Of a stretch of 64,000 bases of DNA, positions 8,395-16,896 are shown piece by piece (positions within the stretch are counted from its first letter, which is position 1; each line of letters opens with the position of its first letter). This DNA comes from Lachnospiraceae bacterium 28-4. GTDB taxonomy: Bacteria > Bacillota > Clostridia > Lachnospirales > Lachnospiraceae. A model generated the notes under the pieces. The model was not told the DNA's origin. It searched no databases and saw only the letters and a list, made by a program, of their open reading frames with translations. Location: contig KE159598.1 in assembly GCA_000403275.2 (NCBI GenBank), positions 1,349,722 through 1,413,721 on the forward strand. Reading direction: 5' to 3'. A program made the position numbers and the translations under genes.

Positions 8395-8448
8395 ACTGCG
8401 GACTCTCTTTTTTACCTTATCCCATATATATGCAAAGCCAATGCTTCC

Positions 8449-8802
8449 TTATTCCTGCTGCTTTTTATATAATTTCAGATAAACTTTTCCTTCTTCTTTT
8501 CGTATTTCGGCCTTATCAATCATCATACCGACCAACAATAATTGTTCCGTGTCTTCCGGTTCTCCCGAACCTGCCAATTCCCAATAAACATCTTTCATCC
8601 CGTCGTTTTTCGGGCAATTCAGATCCTTCTCCATCTGTTCCAATTTATATTCATTTTCCGGCCGGTAATTCGCCTGAAAATCAATGACCACATTTTTTCC
8701 ATCCTCTTCGATTCCTGACCGAATCTTGTCTGCTCCCAGGGCAAAGAAAAATAAAGTAAGTTCCTCTACTATTCTCGCTATTTTTTTCCTCTCGTGAATC
8801 AT
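8449..8802 (-). CDS. Conserved hypothetical protein, 117 aa
   Basis: I do not recognise this family. It is a small soluble protein with alternating helix and strand character (IARIVEELTLFFFALGADKIRSGIEEDGKNVVIDFQ), rich in acidic residues and without cysteine clusters or membrane segments. Its ATG directly follows the stop codon of the DUF1576 membrane protein, so the two are almost certainly translated together. A cytoplasmic partner of that membrane protein is a reasonable guess. Confidence 0.7.
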   Translation of the reverse strand: MIHERKKIARIVEELTLFFFALGADKIRSGIEEDGKNVVIDFQANYRPENEYKLEQMEKDLNCPKNDGMKDVYWELAGSGEPEDTEQLLLVGMMIDKAEIRKEEGKVYLKLYKKQQE

Positions 8803-10089
8803 TTATTTTTCCTTCTCCTTTTCTGATTTTCTTCCCCTTAAATATTTCATAAAGCTTTCCGTTATGGGTACCATAATCACCGCCACCCAACCAGCGCTGA
8901 ATCCATTATTATACAAATTCAAGCCGCCGTACATCTGGCCGGTACACATCACCACCGCTGCATGGAGAAACCCGGCGACTATGCCCGCCAACGGACCGAA
9001 CTGTCCGGCGATCGGTGACAGCCCTGCGGAAAAAATTGCCGCCAGCTGGATACCTGGCGTATCCGGCGAAAATATGGTAAACAGTGTGGATATGTATACG
9101 CCCGCCAGTACGGGAAGATAATTTTTGATATGCACGCCAAACGCTGAAAATCCGAAAACCGCCAGTATAGCCCCTACCACCGGCCCCGAAAAATCACCGC
9201 CCGTCAATATGATATAGATTTCACAGAAAATACCTACCAGGCCCATATTCATAAGCGTCGGCCCCACTCCATCCATAAGGACAAAGTCGGTGACTGTCCG
9301 CCCGGAATGTTTCATAATCTTCCCTATGCTGTCCGCCTTTTTTCCGCTCATCATAAAGCCCAATAAGACCGTAATGAAAAAATAAAAAAATAAGCCGGCT
9401 CCGATCTTAACGCTCTGTCCGCTTTTCCATATCATCACCGAATCGCTTTCCATTCCAAAGGCGCGCAAAAGGCTCACCATAATAAAAGCCAGTATTCCGC
9501 CGGAAAAACCTACATTAAACAGATTATACCCCATGTGCATAGACGCCGTATGTATGGACAGGGGAGGCAATATAAATCCTATAGCGATTCCGATCGCCGC
9601 CGCCAGCACAAGATTGACCGGACGGCTGAAAGGAAACAAAAATACCAATTCTGTAATCAAAGGCGCAAGGCAGGTGCCAAACAGCGCCGTATAAATATAA
9701 CGGTTCAACTTTGTCTTGTGCAATCTGGCATACAAAGCCGTACCCAGAATGACCGGCAGGATATTGACCGGATTCTTTCCCCACAGCCCGTATCCTGCGT
9801 TCATAAACAATGCCGCCACCGTCAGCCCGGTGAAAGGGATTTTCTCGGTAATAATAAAGAAAATACTGATTCCCATGACAAGGGCGGCATTTAAAAATGC
9901 CGCTCCATAACCGGCCAGCTCAAAATAATCCGTGATCAGCGCATCTCTGGATACGATGATCAGCCAGATTCCTTCCGCCAGCCTGGTAAAATTTCCGATA
10001 AACGCTGCAACTCCGAAAAGCAAAATCATGGAAAAGATACTGAAAAGTTTCAACTCTTTCCCCGAGATACGTTTCAGCCATTTTTCCAT
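8803..10089 (-). CDS. DUF1576 family multi-pass membrane protein
   Basis: A 428-residue integral membrane protein with roughly ten to twelve hydrophobic segments from residue 15 to 415 (for example FSIFSMILLFGVAAFIG, FLNAALVMGISIFFII, IGAGLFFYFFITVLLGF). It has glycine- and proline-rich loops and a charged C-terminal tail. The pattern matches the DUF1576 family found in Clostridia, whose function is not established; a transport or channel role is suggested only by topology. It is followed without a gap by a 117-residue soluble protein and preceded by the V4R gene 16 bp away, so it probably belongs to the operon that starts at the DUF4250 or clpB side. Confidence 0.75.
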   Translation of the reverse strand: MEKWLKRISGKELKLFSIFSMILLFGVAAFIGNFTRLAEGIWLIIVSRDALITDYFELAGYGAAFLNAALVMGISIFFIITEKIPFTGLTVAALFMNAGYGLWGKNPVNILPVILGTALYARLHKTKLNRYIYTALFGTCLAPLITELVFLFPFSRPVNLVLAAAIGIAIGFILPPLSIHTASMHMGYNLFNVGFSGGILAFIMVSLLRAFGMESDSVMIWKSGQSVKIGAGLFFYFFITVLLGFMMSGKKADSIGKIMKHSGRTVTDFVLMDGVGPTLMNMGLVGIFCEIYIILTGGDFSGPVVGAILAVFGFSAFGVHIKNYLPVLAGVYISTLFTIFSPDTPGIQLAAIFSAGLSPIAGQFGPLAGIVAGFLHAAVVMCTGQMYGGLNLYNNGFSAGWVAVIMVPITESFMKYLRGRKSEKEKEK

Positions 10090-10105
10090 CGCTCCTCCTC
10101 CCTGG

Positions 10106-10645
10106 TCAACCCTCTTTCAACACTCTTGCATCAAAGCGGCACACATCGCTTCCGTTCGCCCAACAGTCTATTTCCGTCACTACATACTCCTTTTGCGTGT
10201 ATGCTTTTAATATGCCGGCAATAAATCCTTCGTCATAATTACATACCGTTTCTCCGAAGTCAGGAAAACCGGAACAATCCAAATCTTCTCCCACCGTCAA
10301 TACCGCATGCCCTGTCTGTACATCGAATTTTTCCACCCGCAGCATACCGACTTTATAATCCAGCAATTTCTGCTGAAGCTGCCCTAAAAAGTCATTCAGC
10401 ATCAAACTGCCGTCCAAATTTCTTTGATAAAATTCCCTGCCGGCTTTCTCTCCGGCAGTTCGGAATATTTGAATCATGCGCTCTTTCCCAACCATCTCAA
10501 TCAAAGTATCCCTGATCGAATACTCAAACATCCTGTAAAAAGCTACCGGCATCTCTTCGCCAAGCTTTCTTCTTCCCTCTTCAATACTGAAAATTGCATC
10601 CCACATCAGAAATTCCTTTTCTTCTCCGCTTCCATTCTTTCCCAT
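10106..10645 (-). CDS. V4R (4-vinyl reductase) domain protein
   Basis: About 179 residues. The protein resembles V4R-domain proteins, small-molecule-binding modules related to bacteriochlorophyll synthesis protein BchJ and to sensory regulators: an alpha-helical N-terminus (AFYRMFEYSIRDTLIEMVG), then a beta-rich half ending in the typical CWANGSDVCRFDARV, with a cysteine that may ligand a metal or cofactor. I chose the ATG at 10645, which has AGGAATC upstream. Starts at 10660 or 10588 are also possible, and the longest reading to 10702 overlaps the preceding gene. It lies 31 bp after the RACo-like gene, so it may sense or stabilise a corrinoid- or methyl-transfer-related ligand. That link is inferred. 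Confidence 0.72.
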   Translation of the reverse strand: MGKNGSGEEKEFLMWDAIFSIEEGRRKLGEEMPVAFYRMFEYSIRDTLIEMVGKERMIQIFRTAGEKAGREFYQRNLDGSLMLNDFLGQLQQKLLDYKVGMLRVEKFDVQTGHAVLTVGEDLDCSGFPDFGETVCNYDEGFIAGILKAYTQKEYVVTEIDCWANGSDVCRFDARVLKEG

Positions 10646-10676
10646 ATTGATTCCTGCCATTTCATATACTATTATA

Positions 10677-12260
10677 TCATATATCGCCTTGCTGAATATC
10701 AAAATTCATATAATCTACATATATTTTATCGAATTCCGGTTCTTCCGCCAGCTGGAATGCCTCTACCTTTCCGGCAAAACTCTCCAGCCCGTCCAAAATA
10801 TCCAAATCCAAAATATTTTCTTTTCCGCCGTTCTTCTTTGCCCTTTCCCTTTCTAATAAGCGTATGCCGGCAAGGGAAGTATTCCCTACTGCCTCCGCCT
10901 TTTCCATCCATTCCAACGGTATCAGGCCGATTCCTGCCGCCGCCTTTTTATCGAGATAAAAGCCAAATCCCCCGGCTATGTATACCTTTTCTATCTCTTC
11001 ATATCTCTCAATATCCAGATGTTTCATTAAAAAATGGATTCCGGCCCGTACGGCGGCTTTCGCCATTTGAATATCCCGGACATCCTCTTGAAAAATCCGC
11101 GCTCTGATGCCCGATGTCACTTCTGGCATCAGCTTCATTTCGATTCCAGTTTCAAAATACGGTTCCATCATCAAACCCGTCTCGTCGATGATTCCCCGTT
11201 CCAAAAGAGAGGCCACGGCAAATATCCGTTCCGTTCCACTCATCCCTCCCGCTCCTCTTCCTTCAAAAGCGGGTCCTGCCGCGGCTGCCGTAGCCGCTGC
11301 TTGGTTTCCGTTGCCCATGACCATCTCCGCATTCGTTCCCAGATCCAAAAACAGCCATTTTTCACTTTTTTCCTGCTGGCAAAGGCCACAAGCGTATAAC
11401 CCGGAAACAATATCTCCGCCCACAAATGCCGAGATCCCGGGTACCAGTATGGTTGGCACTCCCAGCCAATTTGTTCCGTCTCTTTTTATATTCATCGGTA
11501 TAAATGGGCTTTTTCCCAATGATTCCACCGGATATCCCATAAACAAATGCCCCATCACCGTATTGGCCGACAAAAATATATGTTCCAGCCTACAGGTTCC
11601 ATCATTCTCCACATTTTCTGTCATTTTCTTTATTCCATCCGCCAGGACGTCTCTTACCAGCTTCCGAAGAATTTCCCCATTGCCTTCCATTCCCGCCCTT
11701 ATCCTTGAAATCACATCCGTCCCGTAAATTTTTTGGGGATTCAGACAGGTAAACGTATCCAGAATATATCCTGATCCCGCTTCGAGCAACTGCATGGCTA
11801 TCGTTGTGGTTCCTATATCCGCTACTGCCACTGTCTTCCTATCGTTCTTCCTGTTATGACTTCTCTTATCCGCTCCGCCTTCACTCTCCTCCGGCATATC
11901 CGGTGAGCTGGAAACCGTCAGTATATCCAACTGTCTTTCTTTGATAAATGCGGTTGTCACTTTGCAGTCTTTCAAAGGTTTTGCGGTACAGGCGAGCCGG
12001 TATCCGTCCCTTAATTGTTGCGGATGAAGCACTGCCCTGTCCGTCTGCGTGGGAAACGGCGCATATCCGCAAAACCTTACCAGGCATCTTCCACACTTTC
12101 CCAGACCACCACAAAGGGAAGGCAAAGAAATTCCGCCCTCCCATAGTGTATGCAGCAATGTCTTGTTCCTGTCATGAAACAATTCTGTCCTTTTTTCTTC
12201 CGCTTTTGATATCACTGTTACTTTGATCTGTTCAGACAAATTGGTTTTTCTCCTCGTCAT
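10677..12260 (-). CDS. RACo-like ferredoxin/ASKHA corrinoid activation protein
   Basis: A 527-residue protein of the reductive activator of corrinoid proteins type (DUF4445). The N-terminal plant-type [2Fe-2S] ferredoxin domain has C50, C56, C59 and C91 (CGGLGKCGRC). The C-terminal part is an ASKHA-fold ATPase, with VAVADIGTTTIAMQL near 143 and LDLGTNAEMVMGNGNQ near 303. In this family ATP hydrolysis drives one-electron reduction of inactive cob(II)alamin in methyltransferase corrinoid proteins. No corrinoid protein or methyltransferase is in this window. The ATG at 12260 lacks a ribosome binding site; a TTG at 12239 behind GAGGAG is an alternative start. Both overlap the DUF4250 gene. Confidence 0.85.
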   Translation of the reverse strand: MTRRKTNLSEQIKVTVISKAEEKRTELFHDRNKTLLHTLWEGGISLPSLCGGLGKCGRCLVRFCGYAPFPTQTDRAVLHPQQLRDGYRLACTAKPLKDCKVTTAFIKERQLDILTVSSSPDMPEESEGGADKRSHNRKNDRKTVAVADIGTTTIAMQLLEAGSGYILDTFTCLNPQKIYGTDVISRIRAGMEGNGEILRKLVRDVLADGIKKMTENVENDGTCRLEHIFLSANTVMGHLFMGYPVESLGKSPFIPMNIKRDGTNWLGVPTILVPGISAFVGGDIVSGLYACGLCQQEKSEKWLFLDLGTNAEMVMGNGNQAAATAAAAGPAFEGRGAGGMSGTERIFAVASLLERGIIDETGLMMEPYFETGIEMKLMPEVTSGIRARIFQEDVRDIQMAKAAVRAGIHFLMKHLDIERYEEIEKVYIAGGFGFYLDKKAAAGIGLIPLEWMEKAEAVGNTSLAGIRLLERERAKKNGGKENILDLDILDGLESFAGKVEAFQLAEEPEFDKIYVDYMNFDIQQGDI

Positions 12261-12414
12261 AATGATAATTTATCAAAGCCAGCCTTTCTTCGATCATTTC
12301 CCTGCTGACCTCCATGTCCTCGCACATCTTTTCCAGGCTGCCGTAATAATCCCTCAGCTTCAGATTCGTATAGCTTAAAAGCATCACCGGATCTTTTGGA
12401 AGCATATATTCCAC
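12232..12414 (-). CDS. DUF4250 domain protein
   Basis: A 60-residue protein with the hallmark DUF4250 pattern: LPKDPVMLLSYTNLKLRDYY near the start and YHYDEEKNQFV at the end. The family is widespread in Clostridia and has no known function. It overlaps the RACo-like gene downstream and begins 9 bp after the end of clpB, so all three may be on one transcript. Its conserved aspartates and HTH-like helices could support nucleic-acid or metal binding, but nothing in the sequence decides this. Confidence 0.85.
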   Translation of the reverse strand: MEYMLPKDPVMLLSYTNLKLRDYYGSLEKMCEDMEVSREMIEERLALINYHYDEEKNQFV

Positions 12415-12423
12415 CCCTTTCGC

Positions 12424-15012
12424 CTAATTCCTTCTGGCTGTTCCCACCAACATCCCGTTTTGTACGGATATCTCTATCACATCCTTTGCTCTTACTTTAT
12501 CGGCAAGTATCAGCTTCGCCGAAAGGGTTTCCACATATTTCTGTATATAGCGCTTCAACGGCCTTGCCCCGTATACCGGATCATAGGCGTTTTCCACAAT
12601 GAATTTTTCCGCTTCCGGTAAAATCTCAATGCGAAGCTCCCTGTCCGCAAGCCGCCTGTTCAAATCTTCCACGATCAAATGGACAATGCCCCCGATATCT
12701 TCTTTTGTCAAAGGTTTAAAAAGTATCGTTTCATCCAGCCTGTTTAAAAATTCCGGACGGAAATGGGCGCGGAGTTCATTCATTACCAGTCCTTCCGCTT
12801 CACCAGCGATACTTCCGTCATCGCTGATTCCTTCCAGCAGATATCCGGCCCCGATATTCGAAGTCATGATCAGAATCGTATTTTTAAAATCCACCGTTCG
12901 GCCCTGGGAATCCGTAATCCGTCCATCATCCAGCACTTGTAAAAGCACGTTGAACACATCGGGATGGGCCTTTTCTATTTCATCGAATAATACGACCGAA
13001 TACGGTTTTCTTCTGACGGCTTCCGTCAGCTGCCCGCCCTCTTCGTAACCTACATATCCGGGAGGCGCTCCGATCAGCCGGGATACGGAATATTTTTCCA
13101 TATATTCGCTCATATCGATGCGTACCATATTATTCTCATCGTCAAACAGAGAAGCTGCCAGTGCCTTAGCAAGCTCTGTTTTTCCAACTCCTGTAGGGCC
13201 CAGGAAAAGGAAAGACCCGATCGGTTTTGCCGGATCTTTTATTCCGGCTTTGGAACGGATGATCGCCTCCGTCACTTTTGTAACGCCTTCTTCCTGCCCG
13301 ATGACCCGTTTATGCAGTTCTTCGTCCAGATGCAGCGTTTTATTCCGTTCGCTTTCCGTCAGTTTTGCCACCGGAATACCTGTCCACCGGGAAATGATTT
13401 TTGCGATCTCCTCATCGCTGACACTCTCGTGAACTAAGGATAAATCTTCATTTTTTACCCTGTTTTCTTCTATTTCCAACTGTTTTTTCAAAGCGGGCAG
13501 TCTTCCATAACTCAGTTCTGCCGCCTTTTCCAGATTTCCTTCCCTTTGGGCAATCTGTATCTCGCCGTTTATGCTTTCGATCTGTTCCCTCAGCTTAGAA
13601 AGTTTTTCGACCGACGCTTTTTCATTATCCCATTGGGCTTTTCTGTTATTGAATTCTTCTTTCCATTCCGCTAACTCTTTTTGAAGAGAAGCCAGCCTTT
13701 CCTGGCTGAGTCTGTCATCTTCCTTTTTTAATGCCGCTTCTTCAATTTCCATCTGCATGATCTTGCGCTGCAGTTCATCCAATTCCGTAGGCATCGAATC
13801 CAGTTCCGTCTTTATAAGCGCACAGGCCTCATCCACCAGATCGATCGCCTTATCGGGCAGAAAACGATCCGAAATATAACGATGGGACAAAGCAGCCGCG
13901 CTCACTAAAGCGTTATCCATGATTTTTACGCCGTGGTATACTTCATACCGTTCTTTTAATCCCCTTAAAATGGAAATGGTATCTTCCACCGTAGGTTCTT
14001 CCACCATCACCGGCTGGAACCGGCGTTCCAATGCGGCGTCCTTTTCAATATACTGCCTGTATTCATCCAAAGTGGTAGCGCCGATGCAATGCAGCTCCCC
14101 TCTTGCCAGCATAGGCTTAAGCATATTGCCCGCATCCAATGCACCGTCCGTCTTGCCGGCTCCTACGATTGTATGAAGCTCATCAATAAATAGAATAATC
14201 TGCCCGTCGCTGTTTTTTACGTCTTCCAGCACGGCCTTCAAACGCTCTTCAAACTCACCCCTGTACTTCGCTCCCGCTACCAGCGCTCCCATATCCAGAG
14301 CGAATATCTTTTTATCCTTTAATCCCTGCGGCACGTCCCCCCGTACAATACGCTGGGCCAGCCCTTCTACTACCGCTGTTTTTCCGACGCCCGGTTCTCC
14401 GATGAGAACAGGATTGTTTTTCGTCTTTCTGGAAAGAATACGAATAATATTACGTATCTCGCTATCCCTGCCAATCACAGGATCCAGCTTCTGATTTCTT
14501 GCTTTCTCCACCAGTTCCTGCCCATATTTCTCCAGGGTGTCATACGTAGCCTCCGGATTATCGGAAGTCACTCTCTGGTTTCCTCTGACTGTGGAAAGCG
14601 CCTGAAGGAAACGCTCTCTTGTGATCCCGTATTCACGGAATATTTCTTTTATTTCTTTATTAGGATGCTTTAACATGGAAAGGAACAGATGCTCCACGGA
14701 AACATATTCGTCTCCCAGCTGCTTTGCTTCGTCTTCCGCCGCGATCAATACTTGGTTTAAGTCTTTTCCTACATAAACCCTTCCTCCCTGCACTTTCACA
14801 CGCTTCTGCAGCGCCGCTTCCGCACGGTTCAGAAAATGTTCCTTTTGAATCTCCATTTTTTCAATCAATTTCAAAATCAGGCTGTCTTCAACGGTTAAAA
14901 GACTGTACAGGAGATGCTCCTGCTCTATTTCCTGATTGCCATACTCATAGGCGAGCTTCTCGCACTGTTCCACCGCCTGCATGGATTTTTGGGTAAATTT
15001 TGATATATTCAT
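12424..15012 (-). CDS. clpB: ATP-dependent chaperone ClpB
   Basis: An 862-residue Hsp100 disaggregase of full length. It has the N-terminal Clp_N repeats (1-145), first AAA+ domain with GEPGVGKT near 204, the middle coiled-coil domain (about 405-520, rich in E/K/L) that contacts DnaK, second AAA+ domain with GPTGVGKT near 601, and the C-terminal small domain ([23 protein letters not shown]). ClpB threads aggregated proteins through its hexameric pore in the cytoplasm. The ATG at 15012 is preferred over 15018 because GGAG lies 5 bp upstream. A sigma-A-like promoter and a partly decayed CIRCE-like site lie about 80-120 bp upstream, at the edge of a probable mobile insertion. Confidence 0.97.
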   Translation of the reverse strand: MNISKFTQKSMQAVEQCEKLAYEYGNQEIEQEHLLYSLLTVEDSLILKLIEKMEIQKEHFLNRAEAALQKRVKVQGGRVYVGKDLNQVLIAAEDEAKQLGDEYVSVEHLFLSMLKHPNKEIKEIFREYGITRERFLQALSTVRGNQRVTSDNPEATYDTLEKYGQELVEKARNQKLDPVIGRDSEIRNIIRILSRKTKNNPVLIGEPGVGKTAVVEGLAQRIVRGDVPQGLKDKKIFALDMGALVAGAKYRGEFEERLKAVLEDVKNSDGQIILFIDELHTIVGAGKTDGALDAGNMLKPMLARGELHCIGATTLDEYRQYIEKDAALERRFQPVMVEEPTVEDTISILRGLKERYEVYHGVKIMDNALVSAAALSHRYISDRFLPDKAIDLVDEACALIKTELDSMPTELDELQRKIMQMEIEEAALKKEDDRLSQERLASLQKELAEWKEEFNNRKAQWDNEKASVEKLSKLREQIESINGEIQIAQREGNLEKAAELSYGRLPALKKQLEIEENRVKNEDLSLVHESVSDEEIAKIISRWTGIPVAKLTESERNKTLHLDEELHKRVIGQEEGVTKVTEAIIRSKAGIKDPAKPIGSFLFLGPTGVGKTELAKALAASLFDDENNMVRIDMSEYMEKYSVSRLIGAPPGYVGYEEGGQLTEAVRRKPYSVVLFDEIEKAHPDVFNVLLQVLDDGRITDSQGRTVDFKNTILIMTSNIGAGYLLEGISDDGSIAGEAEGLVMNELRAHFRPEFLNRLDETILFKPLTKEDIGGIVHLIVEDLNRRLADRELRIEILPEAEKFIVENAYDPVYGARPLKRYIQKYVETLSAKLILADKVRAKDVIEISVQNGMLVGTARRN

Positions 15013-15089
15013 AAGCACTCCTCTCTGCCGTCTTGTTTGTAGTATATCCGGCTTCCTTTTACTTATTATCTTTCTTTTGTTCTATATGA

Positions 15090-15132
15090 ACTATAACACC
15101 GATTACTAGCAGAGTCAATAGGTGAGTGCTAA
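15090..15132 (-). promoter_or_regulatory. clpB promoter with CIRCE-like half site
   Basis: Minus-strand TTGACT (15118-15113) and TATAGT (15095-15090) are 17 bp apart. Overlapping them is TTAGCACTC (15132-15124), a perfect left arm of the HrcA operator CIRCE, then a 9-bp spacer and CTCTGCTAG (15114-15106). The right arm keeps only TGCTA of GAGTGCTAA. The layout indicates heat-shock control by HrcA, or the remains of it. The left arm is inside a 23-bp repeat that recurs at 16874-16896. Confidence 0.6.
15110..15132. repeat. 23-bp direct repeat, copy 1 (island boundary)
   Basis: This copy reads CAGAGTCAATAGGTGAGTGC plus TAA on the plus strand and matches 16874-16896 at 22 of 23 positions in the same orientation. 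The two copies bracket 1,741 bp holding mob- and toxin-antitoxin-type genes, as expected for the att sites or target duplication of an integrated element. This copy contains the -35 box of clpB and the intact arm of its CIRCE-like site. Confidence 0.7.
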
Positions 15133-15172
15133 TTATTTTGGTTATTTTTTGCAACCCAGTGTTTATGTGGGT

Positions 15173-15386
15173 TTACGGGTTCTGAAATTTCTGAAAAATG
15201 TCCAATAATAAGGGCTGTACCCTACTCATACCCCATTTGTGAAAAATTGGGGGTATGGCTTCGTCTCTGATTTCATCAGATAACGATTTCTTCTCGCTCA
15301 TCGTCATCCTGAATATTTAATATGGCTTTCATCAAGTATTCTAAGGTCTGTGGAGTAATAAAAACCTGAAATCGATAAATTACCAT
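15173..15386 (-). other. Two overlapping micro-ORFs and a hairpin inside the island
   Basis: No standard gene occupies 15133-15523. Two short minus-strand frames are open: 15386-15276 (36 residues, starting MVIYRFQVFITPQTLEYL) and 15301-15173 (42 residues, starting MSEKKSLSDEIRDEAIPP). Neither has a clear ribosome binding site, and they may be pieces of one frameshifted gene. The second frame spans an inverted repeat, CATACCCC at about 15219-15226 against GGGGTATG at about 15250-15257. I see no recognisable family. Decayed mobile-element sequence is the most likely reading. Confidence 0.3.
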
Positions 15387-15523
15387 TTTAATCATATACT
15401 TTTCAGATCATTTATTGTTTTACCTCTCAAATAAACTGCAAATATTTATACAAAACTGGTAATTATCATTGATAGCAAGCTCTTAATCTTTTCCATCTCC
15501 AATAATAATTCTATTTTATCATC

Positions 15524-15817
15524 TTATTTATATATATGGGAATTACTATTTTTTACTATCTGATTGATATTCACACCTATTTTGTTTGTCTCATTCCGCA
15601 TTCGCATCAGTCCTAATTTTATTTTTCTACTCCTCAAATGCTCCAACTGGTTCAGGCGCAAATAGCGGATATATTTAATTTCATTCATATCTTTCTCCTT
15701 GGAACATTCCATTAAAAGTTTTGCTGTCTCTTGTGTCACTTTACAATGCTTCCGTATCACGTTTTCGTCTTTTGTTCCTGACATAGTCAATGCCAATCTT
15801 ATAAAGCTGTTCCTCAA
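15524..15817 (-). CDS. MobC-like mobilisation (relaxosome) protein
   Basis: A 97-residue protein starting at TTG 15817 behind an AGGTG site. The C-terminal part (NETNKIGVNINQIVKNSNS) matches the IG-x-N-x-NQI-x-R/K-x-x-N signature of MobC-type plasmid mobilisation proteins, and the middle (KYIRYLRLNQLE) resembles the preceding helix. MobC assists a relaxase at oriT during transfer. No relaxase gene is present, so this is a leftover of a mobilisable plasmid or integrative element. It lies between the 23-bp direct repeats. Codon use is more A/T-rich than in the flanking housekeeping genes. Confidence 0.6.
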   Translation of the reverse strand: MRNSFIRLALTMSGTKDENVIRKHCKVTQETAKLLMECSKEKDMNEIKYIRYLRLNQLEHLRSRKIKLGLMRMRNETNKIGVNINQIVKNSNSHIYK

Positions 15818-15920
15818 TCTTCTTCACCTTTCCTCTGATTTTCTCAAAAAAAATAAGGACTACCCAAGCACGTATACTTGAATAACCCTTACTCCACATT
15901 GAAATCACTACATTAGATAA

Positions 15921-16124
15921 TTAAATCCTTATTCCTTTTCCCCTATGAGGATGACTTTTCGCATAGGCAGACGCTTCCTCGCTGACCTGATTCAAACCCA
16001 TTATACCAAAATATTTCTTTTCTTGGGAATCACTATAAATTTTGTCGGCAACTACGCCTATGGAACTTTCACCGCAGGACACTGATATGCCCGTCATACA
16101 AAACAAAAAGGACTGAAAAATCAA
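15921..16124 (-). CDS. Unrecognised 67-aa ORF in the island
   Basis: I do not recognise the product. The N-terminal 20 residues are hydrophobic (MIFQSFLFCMTGISVSCGES), the rest is polar and ends SHPHRGKGIRI. It begins shortly after the YgiT-like antitoxin stop. No good ribosome binding site is visible. It may be a fragment of a larger mobile-element gene rather than a functional protein. Confidence 0.3.
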   Translation of the reverse strand: MIFQSFLFCMTGISVSCGESSIGVVADKIYSDSQEKKYFGIMGLNQVSEEASAYAKSHPHRGKGIRI

Positions 16125-16162
16125 TCCTTTTATACTGTCTTATTTTATTTGTCGCAATTCCA

Positions 16163-16390
16163 TCATGCAGCACTGCTATAATTTACAATAGAAATTTCCT
16201 GTGTAAACTGTCTCGCCTGTTCCGTGATCTGTTCCAGCCTTTTAATAACATCCCCTGTATAGATAATCTCGTTACATTCTGTACATTTATAGCAAGGAAC
16301 ATTCCGCACAATTAAAAGGCAATTTCCCAAATCTGTTACACTTGTTGTATATCCCTTTTCCGCTTTTGCACCACATTCCATACATACCAT
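16163..16390 (-). CDS. YgiT-type zinc-finger antitoxin
   Basis: A 75-residue protein with two CxxC pairs (C3/C6 and C36/C39, plus C33) in the YgiT/MqsA zinc-finger arrangement: MVCMECGAK ... VPCYKCTECNEII. A helical C-terminus rich in Q and E follows (VIKRLEQITEQARQF). Such proteins usually serve as antitoxins and bind their own promoter. It starts 2 bp after the DUF4258 gene stop, forming a toxin-first operon, as is common for this pair type. Both genes lie within the 23-bp-repeat island. Confidence 0.8.
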   Translation of the reverse strand: MVCMECGAKAEKGYTTSVTDLGNCLLIVRNVPCYKCTECNEIIYTGDVIKRLEQITEQARQFTQEISIVNYSSAA

Positions 16391-16392
16391 GA

Positions 16393-16707
16393 TTAGCTCC
16401 CCTTTCTCGTCTTAAAATCATTTTCCCATATATCAGGATCGGGAAAATATGCAGTTATTAAATATATAAAATCTGTATCGAAACTTACTACAATATGAAT
16501 ATATTGTGAATTAACAGAAAATCCTAATATCAAACAGCTTGGTAATGGCTTATCGTCTTCATATTGCTTGATAATCTCACCTGTATCAATACCGTTTATA
16601 ATGTCATCAACATTTATATTCCGTTCATATAAACGGATTCTAGCGTGTTCCGTTATTGCTATGTTGCCAAGCTGATTTAATGCCTTCAACTGTTCTATTG
16701 TTATCAT
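16393..16707 (-). CDS. DUF4258 domain protein (putative toxin)
   Basis: A 104-residue DUF4258 protein. The signature is ITEHARIRLYERNI followed by DDIINGIDTGEIIKQYEDDKP and a beta-rich half (IHIVVSFDTDFIYLITAYFPDPDIWENDFKTRK). The H-x-R-x-R-x-x-E-R core and the final W-x-x-D-F are typical. DUF4258 proteins commonly pair with YgiT-type zinc-finger proteins and are thought to be RelE-fold RNase-like toxins. Toxicity is not shown for this one. A TATAAT at 16742-16737 on the minus strand upstream is a plausible -10 box, with no clear -35. Confidence 0.75.
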   Translation of the reverse strand: MITIEQLKALNQLGNIAITEHARIRLYERNINVDDIINGIDTGEIIKQYEDDKPLPSCLILGFSVNSQYIHIVVSFDTDFIYLITAYFPDPDIWENDFKTRKGS

Positions 16708-16873
16708 TTTACACCAACTTTTCCATTGATATTTTTATTATAACAGATTACTCAATCTTTTAAAACCCTTTTATTACCTATGTTTGATGAAGCCTCATAA
16801 AAACAGCAAGGTACCGAAAAGTGCCATTTTACGGGCTTTACAAAACCTGATAAAGTAAGATCATCACGTCTCC
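16708..16873 (-). other. Island segment with no gene; degenerate coding-like stretch
   Basis: The minus strand is open for about 36 codons ending near 16748 (frame reading SGFVKPVKWHFSVPCCFYEA), without a start or ribosome binding site. It looks like a decayed gene fragment carried by the island. Apart from the toxin-antitoxin promoter near 16737-16742, nothing else is recognisable. Confidence 0.3.
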
Positions 16874-16896
16874 CAGAGTCAATGGGTGAGTGCTAA
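16874..16896. repeat. 23-bp direct repeat, copy 2 (in acyltransferase 3' end)
   Basis: This copy matches 15110-15132 at 22 of 23 positions, same orientation. Here it encodes the last codons of the acyltransferase (VLALTH-stop), with the stop codon inside the repeat. A site at the 3' end of a gene is a classic place for site-specific integration, because the coding end is rebuilt by the duplicate. Confidence 0.7.
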
